Assembly (NCBI GenBank): GCA_010645155.1
Contig: CM021313.1
Coordinates: 992,249 to 1,056,248, forward strand
Direction of reading: 5' to 3'
DNA length: 64,000 bases
Source of the DNA: Tigriopus japonicus
Lineage: Eukaryota > Arthropoda > Copepoda > Harpacticoida > Harpacticidae
Numbering within the stretch: position 1 is the stretch's first letter; every line of letters begins with the position of its first letter. The notes under the pieces were generated by a model that did no database searches, was not told the DNA's origin, and saw nothing but the letters and a program-made list of their open reading frames with translations. Both the position numbers and the translations under genes were made by a program. This document shows positions 25,701-38,558 of the stretch, piece after piece.

Positions 25701-26789
25701 GCCTCATCGGACACTTGCGAGCCGTGGCCAATCAGTGTGAAAGGAATCTCATGTCAAACTTTAATTTGGCGGCCATCTGGGGTCCAACCCTGTTGACTGT
25801 GGATAGTCAACCGGCCTCAAATTTTGCCCGGACCTCTGGCGAGGCTGACGTTTGTAAGGATCTCATCGACCACTATCTAAGGTTGTTTAAAGTCACCCGT
25901 GAAGAATTGGATCGGGAAGAGGAGATTCTCAAAAAAACTCAAAGCTTCGACCGAAATCCAATGCCCATTAAAATCACAGGTAAGCGAACTGTTTCAATCA
26001 AAATCTTCGAGTGTTTTAAATCAAAATATTTTATCAACAGGTGAGGTCATGATGTTTGTCCATATCGATACAAAAACTGGCGACGACTTTGTCAGCGTTG
26101 CCGTCACTCCCAAAATGACCGCCCACGAGCTCCAACAAAAGGCTCTCCGAGAGTCCAACTACGCCGGGGACACGTCCAAATTCATCCTGCACGAAGTGAT
26201 CCAAGGTGGTTTAATGGAGAGGCCGATTCACTATCAGGAGATCATTTATGATGTGGCTCTGAAGTGGTGGGAGTGGTCGGAAGAGGATCGCCGTGATACC
26301 TACCTCCTTTTGAAACGCAACACGTTCTTCGAGGAAGCTCTTCCTTGTGCCATACCGCCTTTGTCTGTTTTTGGCGAAGCCTTCTACTCTGACAATGCCA
26401 AGGCCAACAAGGCCAGTTTCAAAAAGTATCACTTCTCGGTGAACAATGCCAAGATCACTCGTAGAAAAGAGCTCAAAAACGGAGAAACACAAGAGATGGA
26501 CTCGTTCGACATCGAGAAGATCATCTGGTATTTGGGCTGTGAAGCGAAGAAGCACGCTCCTTCTAACTATAACGTGACATTTATCGAGAAGAACGGCAAA
26601 GTGGAGCGCACCAAAGAACGACCTTACTTTGGTCGAATTATCTCATTTTGCAGTCGAGAATTGTACATCAAATGGATCGCTGCCATGTTAGTGGCTGAGC
26701 ATCAAAATGATATTATTCCGTCTGTGCTTTTACTCAACCTCGGCGAAGAAGCCGATGAGGCCGACAAATGTACCTCTAGCGATGCCTAA
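22750..26789 (+). CDS. ARAP-like RhoGAP (PH-PH-RhoGAP-RA-PH), no ArfGAP domain
   Basis: Exons 22750-25583, 25648-25979 and 26041-26789 (introns of 64 and 61 bp) give 1304 aa. ATG 22750 sits in a good context (AAGATGG). A roughly 600-residue acidic, Ser/Pro-rich N-terminus is followed by PH1 (about 615-720), PH2 (about 735-835), RhoGAP (about 838-1030, arginine finger in GIYRHSG), a Ras-associating domain (about 1058-1150) and a C-terminal PH. The order matches the second half of vertebrate ARAPs and Drosophila RhoGAP15B. No SAM, ArfGAP zinc finger or ankyrin repeats are seen. It likely inactivates Rho-family GTPases at phosphoinositide membranes. The polyadenylation signal is at 26932. Confidence 0.9.
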
Positions 26790-26931
26790 TCGGGCATTCA
26801 GGGACTTAAGTAGCATTTCTACGTAGTGGAACGACGACGAACCCTCTCCATTGATTCTCAGGAAGTTAATCAAATACCCGCTCTCTTTCTTTCTTTCTTC
26901 TTCATGACAAGTGTTATTATTAATGGATCAA

Positions 26932-26937
26932 AATAAA
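26932..26937 (+). other. Polyadenylation signal of the ARAP-like gene
   Basis: AATAAA lies 143 bp after the stop codon and before the convergent erlin gene. Confidence 0.7.
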
Positions 26938-27100
26938 CCAAAGACATATGCTCTCAACAACACGTGCGTCTTCTTACCGGTCATCTTTTATCTTCATTAC
27001 ATCGAAACGTGCACCAATTTTGGTGGAAAACGAAGCGGTGTGAATGAAAAGTGTGTTTTATTATCACCCGAGTACTTTCAAAGTTAGAGGGGGCTCCACT

Positions 27101-28174
27101 TCATGGATTTTTCGGTGGAGTCGTAGACTTTTGATTGAACAAAGACAATTTATCTTGACTAGCATCGGCACAGCCTTCAACGAACGTGGTCGGGATGTTG
27201 GGGCCATAGTAAATCTTTCGATTCGCGGCCAAGGCCTCGATTTCTTTGAGCTTGAGATACTCGGGTTGAAGGAGAAGTGCGTTGGCTTGCGCCTCACGTT
27301 CAATTCGATATAAACTAGCATCGGTGCGACTCTTTTCCCGAGCCAAATGCATGGCATCTTCGATCGCCGCCATCTTGCGCAAGGACTCTTTCTCTACGAT
27401 CTGTTTCTCAAAGTTGATTTTAGAGACCAGCGCCTCTTTCTCGGCCTCAATCACGGCCTTCTTGCGCTCAGTTTCGGACTCTTTCTCGACCACTCGTTGA
27501 CGTTGGGTCGAGATCAACAATTGCGTCTTTTCGGCCTCCATGAGCTCATAGTTGCGTTTGATCGAGTCCGGGATCTTGGGTTTGGTAACTCGAACCGAGA
27601 GCACCCGCAAACCGGGAGCCAATTGCTCGAGGTCATTCTGCAACGCGTTCTTGAGGTTCTCGTCGATCTGGTCGAACAGATCGATGTACACATCCTGAAG
27701 GTTGTGAACCGAGCAGAACTGATTCAGTTCATGATGAACCTGCAATCGAGCGAGTTATTTAGTTAGTTAGTGGGACGAAACGGTCATTTGAAAACGACCG
27801 AATGGAAACCTGACTTTATGAAAGATGAGCGGCTTATCGTAATCGGCCGTGTAGTTCTTAACGATATCGTAGACGGCATCCACGGACAAGATGTTGACCA
27901 CTTCGATGCGATCAAAGTAGATCATGACCCCGCCGGAAGTGCCGCAAGGCACATTGGTGACTTGATCGGTTTGAAGGGTGGTCTGGATGACGCGATACGT
28001 GGTCAAACCCGGGATGCGCATGTGAAAGCCGGGCGGGGCCACCTGCGAGAGCAACGCCCCTCCGCGATAGTACACGCCCACGTGACCCTCTTCGATCTTG
28101 TGGAGCGCGAAATTGGCCAACACGCCGATGATGGCTATCGTGATGCCCACGAACGTGACGAGACCCTCGGACAT
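27101..28174 (-). CDS. erlin: Erlin (ER lipid-raft SPFH-domain protein)
   Basis: Exons 27815-28174 and 27101-27739 give 332 aa, close to human erlin-1/2 length. The ATG is at 28174; a possible upstream start is a TTG and is not used. Residues about 4-24 are a hydrophobic ER signal anchor, followed by the SPFH/prohibitin domain ([34 protein letters not shown]). The exon join [11 protein letters not shown] reproduces the erlin-specific HHELNQFCS motif. A charged coiled coil ([15 protein letters not shown]) and a C-terminal assembly region follow. Erlins oligomerise in the ER membrane and mediate ER-associated degradation of activated IP3 receptors. The gene is convergent with the ARAP-like gene. 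Confidence 0.95.
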
Positions 28175-29901
28175 CTTGGTCAAGGATCAAGGCAGGGTCA
28201 ATGAAAAATCGTCCAATTAGTAGTTAATTCGATCGGTCGGAAGTTCTGAAACGAGAGATAAGCCGACATTGCCAAAAGAATCGGGGTCAGAAAAGCAATC
28301 GAATTCCTAATCCAGTACATGAAATTGAGATTGAAGGCCCACGGGTGATCTCAGTAATTGATTGGCTTCAGTGATGGAGGGCAAACACACTCATAAAGAG
28401 ATGATTAGACGACGAAAAGTATCTTTCTAGTGTTTCTAAATTGGCGAGTGTTGCTTTTGTGCTGTTGCCGAAGAAACCAAAACAAACAAAACAAGAGAGC
28501 CGCCGAAGGTACCAGGAGGAAACCCTCGGAAATGGTGCCATCTGGCTTTGTGGACAATATTTATAATGTAAGCCAATAAGCTAATAAAGAAGAAGCGACT
28601 ACAATCACTTTTTAAACTAAGTCTTAAGCTGGTTTTCGGATAGAAACTCGCCAATTCAAAGAGATAAAAGTCGTTGGCCGAAGGAAGAGGTTTCGTGTTG
28701 AACTTCAGGAAAACTCGCGATATTATTAGGTACCGTTAGGCTCCTTCCATGCTCTTCCTTTGATTCCAAAGAGGCCATGGTGTCAAAAATTTGGGCGCAT
28801 TTAACATAGAACATTCAGAAAAGCCTTTCGTTTAGAGTCGAAGCCTGGCTTTGAAGTTTGCCCGCCTACTTCGTTCATTTTCAATGGATGCGATGCGATT
28901 CGATCCGGTCCTATTTTTATTTGTACCTAATCATCCGTATGAAACGATCTCTCTCTTAAACAACGGTCTGCGTCTCGCCAAATGTAACGAAACCCCTAGT
29001 CACGCCTGATCAAAGACCTCATTTCTTTTCTTTGACTGATCCGTGACCAAAGCAACCGCATCAAAGCGCAGACCGGGTGCTGCATGAAATCGAGCCAGGT
29101 TGCGTGTCTATCTCGTTCAGAAACTCCGTTCAAGAAAAGCGCGCCAAGGCCGAAAGGTGACCTCGTTCAACGTTCAAATTCTTTGGCGCTCATTCTTTTC
29201 CTCCAACTAGGCGCATTTCCTCATTGATATACTGATGGGTCATGACCTCTGCCTTTGATATTTCTCGGATTATCCGCAAAATCATACCCTCATAAACCCG
29301 GAGACATCAAGTCCAACCAGGCAACAACGCTCCAACATCCCGTCTCCTCGCCACAAACTCAGTCACCCTGAGTTGCTTTGGCGTTTTCGGCTGACTTCTG
29401 TGAGGTAGCGAAACGTAGAACTCCAGCGGAATCTCCGTCGCTCGCTCGCTCGTTCTCTGTCTCTGTCTCGCCCAACAACTTGATTTCGATCATCGACGAT
29501 CCTCCATCATCAACTTCCTCGGGCGTGACGACCACCACCACCACCATCACCACCCTCGGTGCATCCACGTCATTGAGCACCACCTCCATCACCACGGTCG
29601 GCGGCGACACTCACAAGAAGGACGAAATCAATTAGAAGAATCCATACGATCGACAGACACGCCCTCGAGTCCGTTTCGTCTAATCAGCCGAGATTGGAAC
29701 GGTGGAAAGAGAGAGAGAGAGAGGAAGGAAGGGAGAGGGAGTGCCACGTGTACGCCCAGTCTCGGCGTGGGATAGATGAGACGCCCGCCGGTCAGATTAT
29801 TGGGTGTGTGAAGACGGGACGGGATTGGGCCTGGAGCGTTGGTTGAGCGTGCGTGTGGGCGTGAGTTAGTGTGCGTATGCATGCGGGCGTGGCTCCGGAT
29901 C
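28175..29901. other. Intergenic between erlin and the ePHD-VEFS gene
   Basis: A divergent promoter region. An open frame at 29378-29635 rich in Thr/Ser reflects low-complexity ACC/TCC repeats and lacks an ATG. GA-rich and GT-rich tracts precede the ATG at 29902. Confidence 0.5.
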
Positions 29902-32900
29902 ATGAGTGGTGGCGTGTCGAGCAGTGTGGCAGCCTCCTTGTCCTCGCTGTCCTCGACCTTGGCTCGCACATTTGCCGGTAGGTAGACCGTCAGGCAGTCT
30001 TCAACCCAAGTGGCTTGAACCGAATCTTTGTGCGGGCGTGTTTGACGTATCTAGTACTTGCTATGTATGGGTGATTCTTCAGCAAATATTTGTCAAATTA
30101 TTTGACATTTTGACCAGTCGTTAAATCATGAGAAAACGGGGTCCTTCCTTTCTTTTTGGGCTACCCCGGTTCATTCAAGGTCCTGAAAGTCTTGATTGAT
30201 TCCGTGTTTCAATTTTGTTTTGACAAACTACCTAATTTCCCTCCCTGTCCCATAATCTATTGAATAGCTTAACCCAGAAGAAAAGTAGGGTCGAAAAACT
30301 AAATGAATTGATAAAATTCCCCAAAGAAGATTGTTTGAAAGACGTGAACCTTATAGGGATGTAGATGATCCAGGCACATTTCACGAATGCAACCGATGGA
30401 CCTTAGCTCATGTTTGCATTCCAAGAGAAGCGCCTAGATTTATTGTTGGACAAAGCAGAACTGGCCAACGGAGATTTGGAATGGGTCACGAAGTTTATGG
30501 TTCAACTTTTTGTGATGCGTTGCATAACTGCCAAGCATTTGAAAGGAATAGTATTGTGGCTGTTGGATAACACTGAGCGCCTCTTACCGGGACGCTACAT
30601 GGCTACTGATCCAAACTTGACAAGTTAAATCAATCAAACTTTCACGTTGGCTCTATCTTTTTTCAACAACTGACTAAGCGCAAAGGCAGATCGATGGATG
30701 ACCTCCATGTCCCAGGCTTGCTCTTCTTTCATTCTGCGGCCTTTGATCAAGCGTTGCTCCTTCGTTCGTCCGTCGGTCCGTCCTTTCCCACGTGAAGTCA
30801 CACGCGGTTGAATTGGCCCGCCCGCAAGGAAGGCTCGCTGAGTTCCTGTCTGGGCTCCATTTCTAGCGCAAAGGGCGACGGCCTCTCTTAATCATGGCCA
30901 GTACCGCAGGTACTGTTCGTTTCCATGTGAGTGTATATTTCGGAAGGTAGGCTAAGGCTCACTAAGGGAGTTTTTCAAACTGGCCGTGAGATATTCCAAG
31001 GAGCAAAACGAGATAACGACAACCTTATTCCTTCTTCTCTTTCTATTTTCCTTATGTCTTTCGTCTTGGGTTTTCAATGCAGGGCCAGATTGGCCAGAAC
31101 GGCATTACTACTTTATACTTCATGAGAGATATCGGGAATGATTAGTGCGATTATTATTAGACGGAGCTTTGAATTGATCGATCGATTCCATTTTGATTCC
31201 AGCTGTGCATTCCCCGTCCTCTTCGTCGTCGTCGTTGTTGGTGGACGAGGACCGACGAACGAAAACCGGGCAGGAAATAGAGGGGACAATGTCGTTGCGA
31301 TGCTCATTCTGCCGCAAAAACCAGCTCCCCACGCCCAATGGACGTCCATCCTGCGCGTTCAACTATCAATTGGTGGCCATTTCGCCGGTGATATCCGTTC
31401 ACAAAATGTGCCTTGAGTCGGCTCATGGGTTGTTGCCTCGGCGATCGATTTGTGATTATTCTGAATCCGATGTCAATCAAGAAATTCAGCGGTGTATGGG
31501 TGTGACGTGCTCCTATTGTCATTCATCAGGGGCATTTGTGCAGTGTGCTCATAAGGAATGTCGGGACTCTTTTCACTTATCCTGCTTCTTTGATGAAGCT
31601 CGCCCAGAAAATGGTGCGTCTCCGTCGTCGTCAAAGCCATTATGTCCCAGTCATATCGAATGGATGACCGAAAGTTCACTCATGAAGCCAAAACGGGCGA
31701 CTCGAAATGCGGGTCGTTTGTCGAAGAGTCCGAAAAAGTCCCCGAGACCCTTGATGAGTCCCATCAAAGATATGCGAGCCGTATTTTGTCGGGCTGTAGA
31801 CTCACATCTGAGTGAGAAATCGGCCCTCAGACGCACGGCTAGATCTCCTCTTGGACCCAAGCAAAAATTGACCTCACCAGATCTACCTCGTAGTTCCAAA
31901 AGTACAACCCCTTCAGAGCATCCACTTGTGTCCAGTCCAAGTAAGTCGCCTTCAGGCAAGGAGAATCGGACTACTCGAACCGGGACCAAGTTGCGGATGA
32001 AAGAAAGTTGGATTGTCGATGGGAAGCCTAAGAATAAGCCGAAGAAAAAAGGATCCCCTAAAAAGCCGACTCTTAACTTGAAGAAAACAACATCCGCGAC
32101 AAAAACTGAGAGAAAGAAGAAACAGGTCAAAAGCTCTTTGACTGTAAATAAAGCAAAACCTGTCGCCAAGGGAAGTAAAGTCAAATGTGGGACAAAAGGC
32201 GTCAAAAAGCCTGTTGCCCAACCCCAGTCCTTGGGCATTGGCGCCTCAAAATCCAGTCAAGTGGCTCTCCTAACGAATGCTCCGTCATCTCCGGCCAAAA
32301 AGTTTGTTGAAATTAAGTCTCCTTTTATTCGACCAGTCGCACCCATAGCCTCCGATTTGAAGCACAAATCGAAAAAAAAGGCCAAGAGAAATCTTTCTAA
32401 ACATTTCAATGCAAATTCACTGCCAAATGATTCGAATTCGATTGCGAGAGGACCTTTGTCGAACAAAGAGATCCAGCAAGCGCGCAACCAATTTCGTGTG
32501 AAGAAACTCGTCAAAAAGATCAATGCCGAGCATAAACCCATAAGTGAAAGACAACTCTTTCACATCAGCAACAACCAGCCTGTTCGACACGAGGTCGGTG
32601 AATCGGAGTACGAAGAGAACTACCAATGGCTGGTGGATAATTCAAATCGCCAAATTGACGACTTTCTTGATCTCAACTCCGGCGAAAAGGACTTCATGAA
32701 GCTGTGGAATACGTTTCTTCACCACAACCCATGCTACGGGGATAGGATGTTGGTAATCTTGTTGGAGAAATTCATTCAGGAAACTGCTCCCACTATCTTG
32801 GCCAAGAACTTGTACCGAAACTTTGTTCTTCACGTGACCAATCTTCACGATTATGGTTCTCTCAATCAGGACCTTCTCAGTCATATGATCAACCGAATGC

Positions 32901-33637
32901 GCTTAGCTCTTTACAAATGTGTTAGTCAAGGCAGTTCAATCTGCGATACTGCCTCCACTGCCCAACCTCTCAACGTCAACGCTCTGACCTCATCAATTCC
33001 CTCAAGTGTCACGGACGACCAATTGGTCTCCGAGAACAATCATGCCATTGAAAAGCCTTGTTGGGCCAGCGAAAAGGACCTCGCCGTTGTGAGCAATACG
33101 GGACTGAGCTCATTGGAAGCGACCACTCTTAATGAAAGTGGCAACACCTCCCTATGCTTAAGCTCGTCCTCACAATGGTCTCAGAATCGGCGTATTCGTT
33201 ACGCGGCCAGGTTTTCCACCAACACGGACCCGGGTGTCAACAGTTTGCGCCTCTCATCCTGCTGTCCTTCCACAAGCCCCAGTGTCTCGTCCGGAAGCTC
33301 CATGGAAGGATCCGTCGCGTACACAAGTGATAGTGCCATTGATTCGATCTCCGACCTGTCCTCGTTGGACTCGATTTCCCCAACCACTGGTCGGACTCGA
33401 TCGGCCTCGAAAATGTCCATACCCGAGGCGGTGGTCTATCGTGGATCAGATCGCTTCCAAACACGGCGACGACGAGCTTTGGCCCAAGGCGATTTCAATC
33501 CTTCGCGAAAGAGGAAAATGTCCTTCGAGGTGATTCCTGATCTCCAGCAACCTAGCACCAAACGATTAAGGCCTTCCCCTGGGGAGGTTGGCATTTTTGC
33601 GACCCAACATAGATCGCCGGGAAAGGCCATTTTGTAG
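29902..33637 (+). CDS. ePHD zinc-finger plus VEFS-box protein (SU(Z)12-like C-terminal box)
   Basis: The main exon is 31203-33637; a candidate first exon 29902-29977 joins it in phase (GCC G|CT GTG), giving 836 aa. Without that exon, translation from ATG 31289 gives 782 aa; numbering here uses that start. Residues about 4-122 are an extended PHD finger (CSFC, HKMC, CSYC, CAHKEC, FHLSC, LCPSH), as in PHF6/PHF7/PHF11/G2E3. Residues about 150-400 are a basic, Ser/Lys-rich linker. Residues about 445-545 match the VEFS box of SU(Z)12: QWL, QIDDFLDLNSGEKDFMKLWN, AKNLYRNFVLHV and LHDYGSLN. The C-terminus has a basic KTRRR/SRKRK cluster. VEFS boxes contact EZH2 and stimulate PRC2 histone methylation, so a nuclear chromatin role is inferred. 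Confidence 0.78.
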
Positions 33638-33890
33638 GCTCTTTCGCGAGGGAAAAATACCTGTTTGTCCATAGTCGAGAATTGTGTGATTCCTTCGAAT
33701 GTTTTTATGCCCACACTAATGATGAAGCTAGTTGAAGCCGACCCTTTCAACGGCGGCGGCAGCTTCTCACAAAAATAATGCACTTCTTGGAGGTGTTCTG
33801 GCCTTCAAAACTTGCTCCCTCCTTTTAATCAAAGACCCATTTGATTCACAATGAATACATTCTTCACCAAACGTAACACGGGTCTGCTTT

Positions 33891-36800
33891 TCATTTACGA
33901 AATATGGAGCCACCTTTCTTCTTTTTGGCTTTGAGAGCCAACTCCTTTTGTCGACGTCTGTCCTCCGAGCTTCCCCGTCTTTTGATTTCCACGTAATGCT
34001 TTTTCCGTGGAAGGTCGGGGAACTTCAAGTACTTTTTCCAGTCTTCGCCATAGGTCTCTTCGAGCACGAATCGTTCGCGTTGGAAGTAGACCTTCAAATA
34101 TTCGTCCTCATCCCAAATAATCCTGCGTTCCTCATCGAAATCATCGCTCGTATCGGGCTTTTCGGTCTCATACATGGCGGCCTTTTTGTCTGCTTGCAAT
34201 TTCTCCCGATCTCGAATCTTGATGACTTCGGTTTCAATCAGGTCTTTGAGGTCATCTACCTACTCAAACGGGAAAAAACAATGGGAGACTTGTTTAGATT
34301 GGTATCCATTTCACGTTCATTTACCTCTTCGCGGTAGGTAGTTATCAAGTGTTTGGGAATCTCTAACACGTGAACTGTTCCAGTCTCGTCACCCACCGAC
34401 AGATAATGAACCATTTGATCATCCGCGTTTCGTTGACTGAATAGTGTCATGGCTGAAAATCAAAGCAATTTGATTTTTGTCAAGATTTGTGACAATTTGC
34501 TGTTTTACCATTGATCGTTCGTCCGGAAATGTCTTGTGATTGGAAAGGTTCAGATTTCCGACTGCGAATGTCCCAGACTTGAACAGTTCCTTTCTCATCC
34601 GAAAAGAGAATGCGATGTGGTTGGGTCAGAGACCAGGTAACATCAGTAAACATCACCTCCTCAATATAATGTAGAACTACTGGAATAGGCTAGAGCAAGG
34701 GTTCATAAACGCTTTATAGAATCATACAAAAAAAGTTCAGTTCAAAAACGTTACCAATGTATTCGTTTCACTCCATAATGCCCAACTGTAGCCACCAGCG
34801 GTCAAAAGCAATTTCTCGTAATGCGGACATCGCCTCATGAATCTCACAGGCCCATCATGAACCGCACACTCCCATTCCACTTTGCAGACTATGTATGAAT
34901 TGAGATGATAAGATTTATGGGCAGTAAGCATGACAATCAATGTAATCTTTAGGCAAGGCAACCTACGCAAGTTATTGGTTTCCACATCAACCTTAACTTT
35001 GGCCAAGTCCACTCGAATAATGCTCCCAAACATAGTCCCAGCCATAAGGAAAGTGGGTAGAGCCATTTGAGCCGGATCCGTTTCCTGACTTTTGGTATCC
35101 TCTTCATCATCCTCGCTGGAGTCGTAATTTTGTTTGGGTACTTCGATCCGATTCTTTTGAGGACCCGAGGGCTTCTTGAGTTGCTTTCTCGGTTTTGAAA
35201 CTGGCGAGTGCGATCTGGATGAGGATCGAGAATAAATCGACCCCGTATCCGACGGTTTTCTCTCCAGTTCAGGCTTTTGTTTGGGACTAGGAGGATCCTC
35301 TGGGGGAACAACAGTGGAATCTTTTCTGCTGAAAACGATCAAATCTGGCCGATCAATCACGCTCACTGATGTGATCGTGGTCGTGAGAAGTTGCTCCTCG
35401 AACTTGTACTTTGGGTCAACGAAGCAGATCCGATGAACAGGTCTCCAGATTCGATTGAGAGGCTCGTACTTCCCAATAGCAGGCGAGTACTTCTTGCCCG
35501 TGGATATTGATGCAGGTAGAGCACTCTGCAATTTGAGTTTTTCCCAACCCGAGCTCGAGGATTTCCGTTTGCTTGCCAAATCATCTTCAACGTCAGAGGA
35601 GTCGATTCCATCTTCAGCAGGCGGTTTTCGGAGAGCCCAAATCAGCACATTGCTATCTGCATCGCACGAGATGAGTTGGACCTCGTCGTCCATTTGGTTT
35701 TGCTTGGGATAGGCGCTATCATAACTAAACTGTTACAAAGAAATTTAGGTCATTACTCCTCCTATTTGTTCGCTACATGGAACTTTTTGATGAACTTACC
35801 CAAACGGTTTTGGGTAGCCATTGAAGGTCTTCTACACCGCAAAGGTGCGAATGCTCCTTGCTTGATTCCGCACTCCAATGGAGCAACGGAATGTACCCAT
35901 CTTGAACGTATAGTTTATTATATTGGGGTGAAAGGAATTTCTTATGGTCCCAGGTGCAGGCGTTGGACTCGAGGTTCGAGTAATATTGCGATACGTCCCA
36001 AATCATCAGTTGTCCGTTGACACAACCACCAACCAAGGTTTCCGCCTCAAATGGATGCCATTGTAAATGAGACACATCATCAGCCACTCGTAACAAAATC
36101 TGAATCGTTTCGAGATTCTAAATAGGTTCCAAGGTTATAATCCCAACTAATTTGAGTCACTTCACCTGAGGGTAGTAGTTATAGTTCATGTTCCAAATCA
36201 TGACCACGTTGGGCATGACCAGACGAGTACTAAGATTCTCGAGGTAATCTTCGTAGGAGACATTCTCGATGACCGACATGGCCATGATGTAAGGTAATTT
36301 GGGATGCCATTTGACTTGGGTGACACGTTTGTCCTTAGAGAATACTAATTCGCTGAAGAAGGTCCGATATGCAAATTTTGTTTCTTCGATGACAACGACC
36401 TCATCTCGACGATAAAAGGCCTCAACGTCAGGTCGGAGATCTCCCATGATATCTGGCTCTTGATGTACTTCCATCATGCTGAAATAAACACCGATAAAAT
36501 AGAAATTACTTTCTACCTTTGAAGAGCTTGCCCAGTTTTTTAACCGTAAAATATTTTGTCAAATTGAAGCCGTGCAAGGCATGCTAGATGTTTGTAAAAA
36601 AATAAGGAATACTTGATTCAATTCCGCTATTAACTAACCCCTTTTTTACTTTAACTTTAAGATCTTGGGTCCTTCGACTTACATTTTCTCCGCCTTGGAG
36701 AGGAAATTTCGCATTGAATCCGACTTCCAAATCTCCGCCACTTCGTCGGGTCCAAAGGCACGGGCTTCATATTGAATGGCAATATTTTTCGGGTACTTGA

Positions 36801-37776
36801 GCTCAGTTTGAGAATGTCCCTCCACGGTCACGGGCACGGCTTGCACACCGCGATCCATTAAATGAACGTGCTTGAAACTGAACTTGGTCTCTTGGTAAGA
36901 TTCGCAAGCTTTGTAACCATCTTTGGCGTCTCTGACGTTGCGATTAGTAAAATTCAACACGCTGTTTTTTCTCGGCACGTCGCGCTTGATCTTGAGCCAA
37001 ATCTGGAAATATCTTTCCTCCATCATGTATTCCTCCCATCCCATCAAGAAATTCGGGTGTTCATACCTTTGCTCTGACGTTCTTTTCCCAAGAGCCCTCG
37101 ATTTCTTTGTCGCTTCCTCGACCGTCCCATGGGCGTGGTTGGGGAGGATGATAGACATAAGGCGAGTCTTTGTCGATTAATCGAGCTTCGGCCTCTTCTT
37201 GAGCGTTCAAGTAACCAAACTTTGAATCCACGTTCAAGCAGAGCAAAAAATCGGTTCCGTGAATCCGAGTAGGATCGAAAATTATCAAAACTTCGTCCAT
37301 AGAGCATCTCTGTGGAGGTAAGACATACGTCAGCAATTGTAATTTATTCCCTTTTAATGATGTTTTGATGTCACGATTCATGATGCAAACCTGTATTTTT
37401 TGGCTCAAAGCGTGGAAATCGGAAGATGCACCGTTGTCTGCCAAATCTTGTTGGATGAGTTTGAGTGGCAAACACTTGATCGTTTCTAATGGGTGCAAAT
37501 CTCCATTGGCCTCGCATTCTAGCCGCACTTGCGTCCCAAGGGAGAGCTCCAAGGGGTAGGTTCCTTCTAATAGCGTGGAATCACCTGGAAGTTGTTTTGT
37601 GGTTAGATTCAATTACGAGGCTGCAGATGACGATGGATTTCAATGCGCCATAATTTCATAAGTGAACTTTTACCATGCTCTTGAAAATCGATTCTTTCTA
37701 TTTAGAACCAAAACTGAAAAGTGCAGACATGAGTTCTGTTTAAAGTACCTTCGGGTTCTTTGGCATCATCCCCCAT
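33891..37776 (-). CDS. DNAI3: Axonemal dynein intermediate chain 3 (WDR63)
   Basis: Ten exons are proposed: 37749-37776, 37067-37584, 36683-37002, 36166-36478, 35800-36117, 34967-35729, 34755-34888, 34509-34689, 34325-34452 and 33891-34259. All phases agree and the product is 1023 aa. The N-terminal half carries the WDR63-type region (PRPWDGRGSDKEIEG, KYPKNIAIQYEARAF). WD40 units follow, with WHP and IWD motifs (VTQVKWHPKLPYIMAMS, GGCVNGQLMIWD, DADSNVLIWAL, DEKGTVQVWD, GDETGTVHVLE). A low-complexity Ser/Pro insert interrupts the WD region in exon 6. The C-terminus is charged and ends in a lysine run. WDR63 is an intermediate chain of inner-arm dynein I1/f. The gene is convergent with the ePHD-VEFS gene. 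Confidence 0.92.
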
Positions 37777-38558
37777 GTGGCTCGATGATTGCTGACTGGC
37801 CGGCTTTTTCTCGCGTGGGTTAACCCAAAATCTTGGTGGCTTGGATATCGATCAAACTTCAATATTTCAAATTGCCCGCCGTTTTACCAATATTCAGAGC
37901 GACTAATCAATCATTTCAGATCAGATAAAGGCACCAATGGAACGTAAATGATTCCTTTAGAAACATCCATCGAGGAAAAAGTCTCATTTAATTACATTAC
38001 CTATCTAAAAAAAAACTCAGCTTAGACCGTAACAAAACCTAAGCCCTTCAAACCTATCCTCTGAATTGGATCAATCACTTGAAAAATGTTCTTGATTACA
38101 AATACAATTACTTCCACCAAAAAATTTAATCAATTTCAAAAACAATAACATGACGATTAACAATCAAGTACATTTTAAGTAAGTACATAACAAGCTTAGA
38201 GCCCATGGCCTCCACAAATTAATGGTTTTTCAAACAGCACGAGCCTTTTAACAGAACTAAAAGGTGTTGTAAATAGCCGTTGAGCATAAGACGAGACTTT
38301 TTTCCAATGCTGGTAGTTCCTAGAATCACGGCATTTCTTTATCAGGAAGAAATTATTGTTTACCCAAAATTCAAAGTAGTGCAAAATGAATGCTAGACGC
38401 TGATGTGGATCCGTGAGCCTCAAATAGTCACGCTGAGCTTTCAATCTTGGCTCTGTTTGTTATTGTTTGCTTTAAGAACAGGAAGAAGAAAAACAAGTAG
38501 GTTCTCTTCAAACTAGAATAATCCGAGCTTTGACACGAATTTCTGTCCAAGTTTGAAA
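37777..38558. other. Divergent intergenic between DNAI3 and PAGR1
   Basis: No supported gene. An open frame on the minus strand (38196-38444) has no ATG and no recognisable domain. A short tract near 38080-38160 is AT-rich and somewhat like the hAT-MITE terminal sequence, but too diverged to call. Confidence 0.45.

Noticed and set aside
29378..29635. Thr/Ser-rich open frame upstream of the ePHD-VEFS gene
   Set aside because: No ATG start and composition explained by ACC/TCC simple repeats.
30331..30628. Two overlapping open frames in the candidate first intron of the ePHD-VEFS gene
   Set aside because: Overlap each other, no domain, and no splice pair that fits the flanking exons.
31651..32238. 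Long minus-strand open frame over the ePHD-VEFS exon
   Set aside because: Phe/Leu-rich antisense of the Lys-rich linker; no family features.
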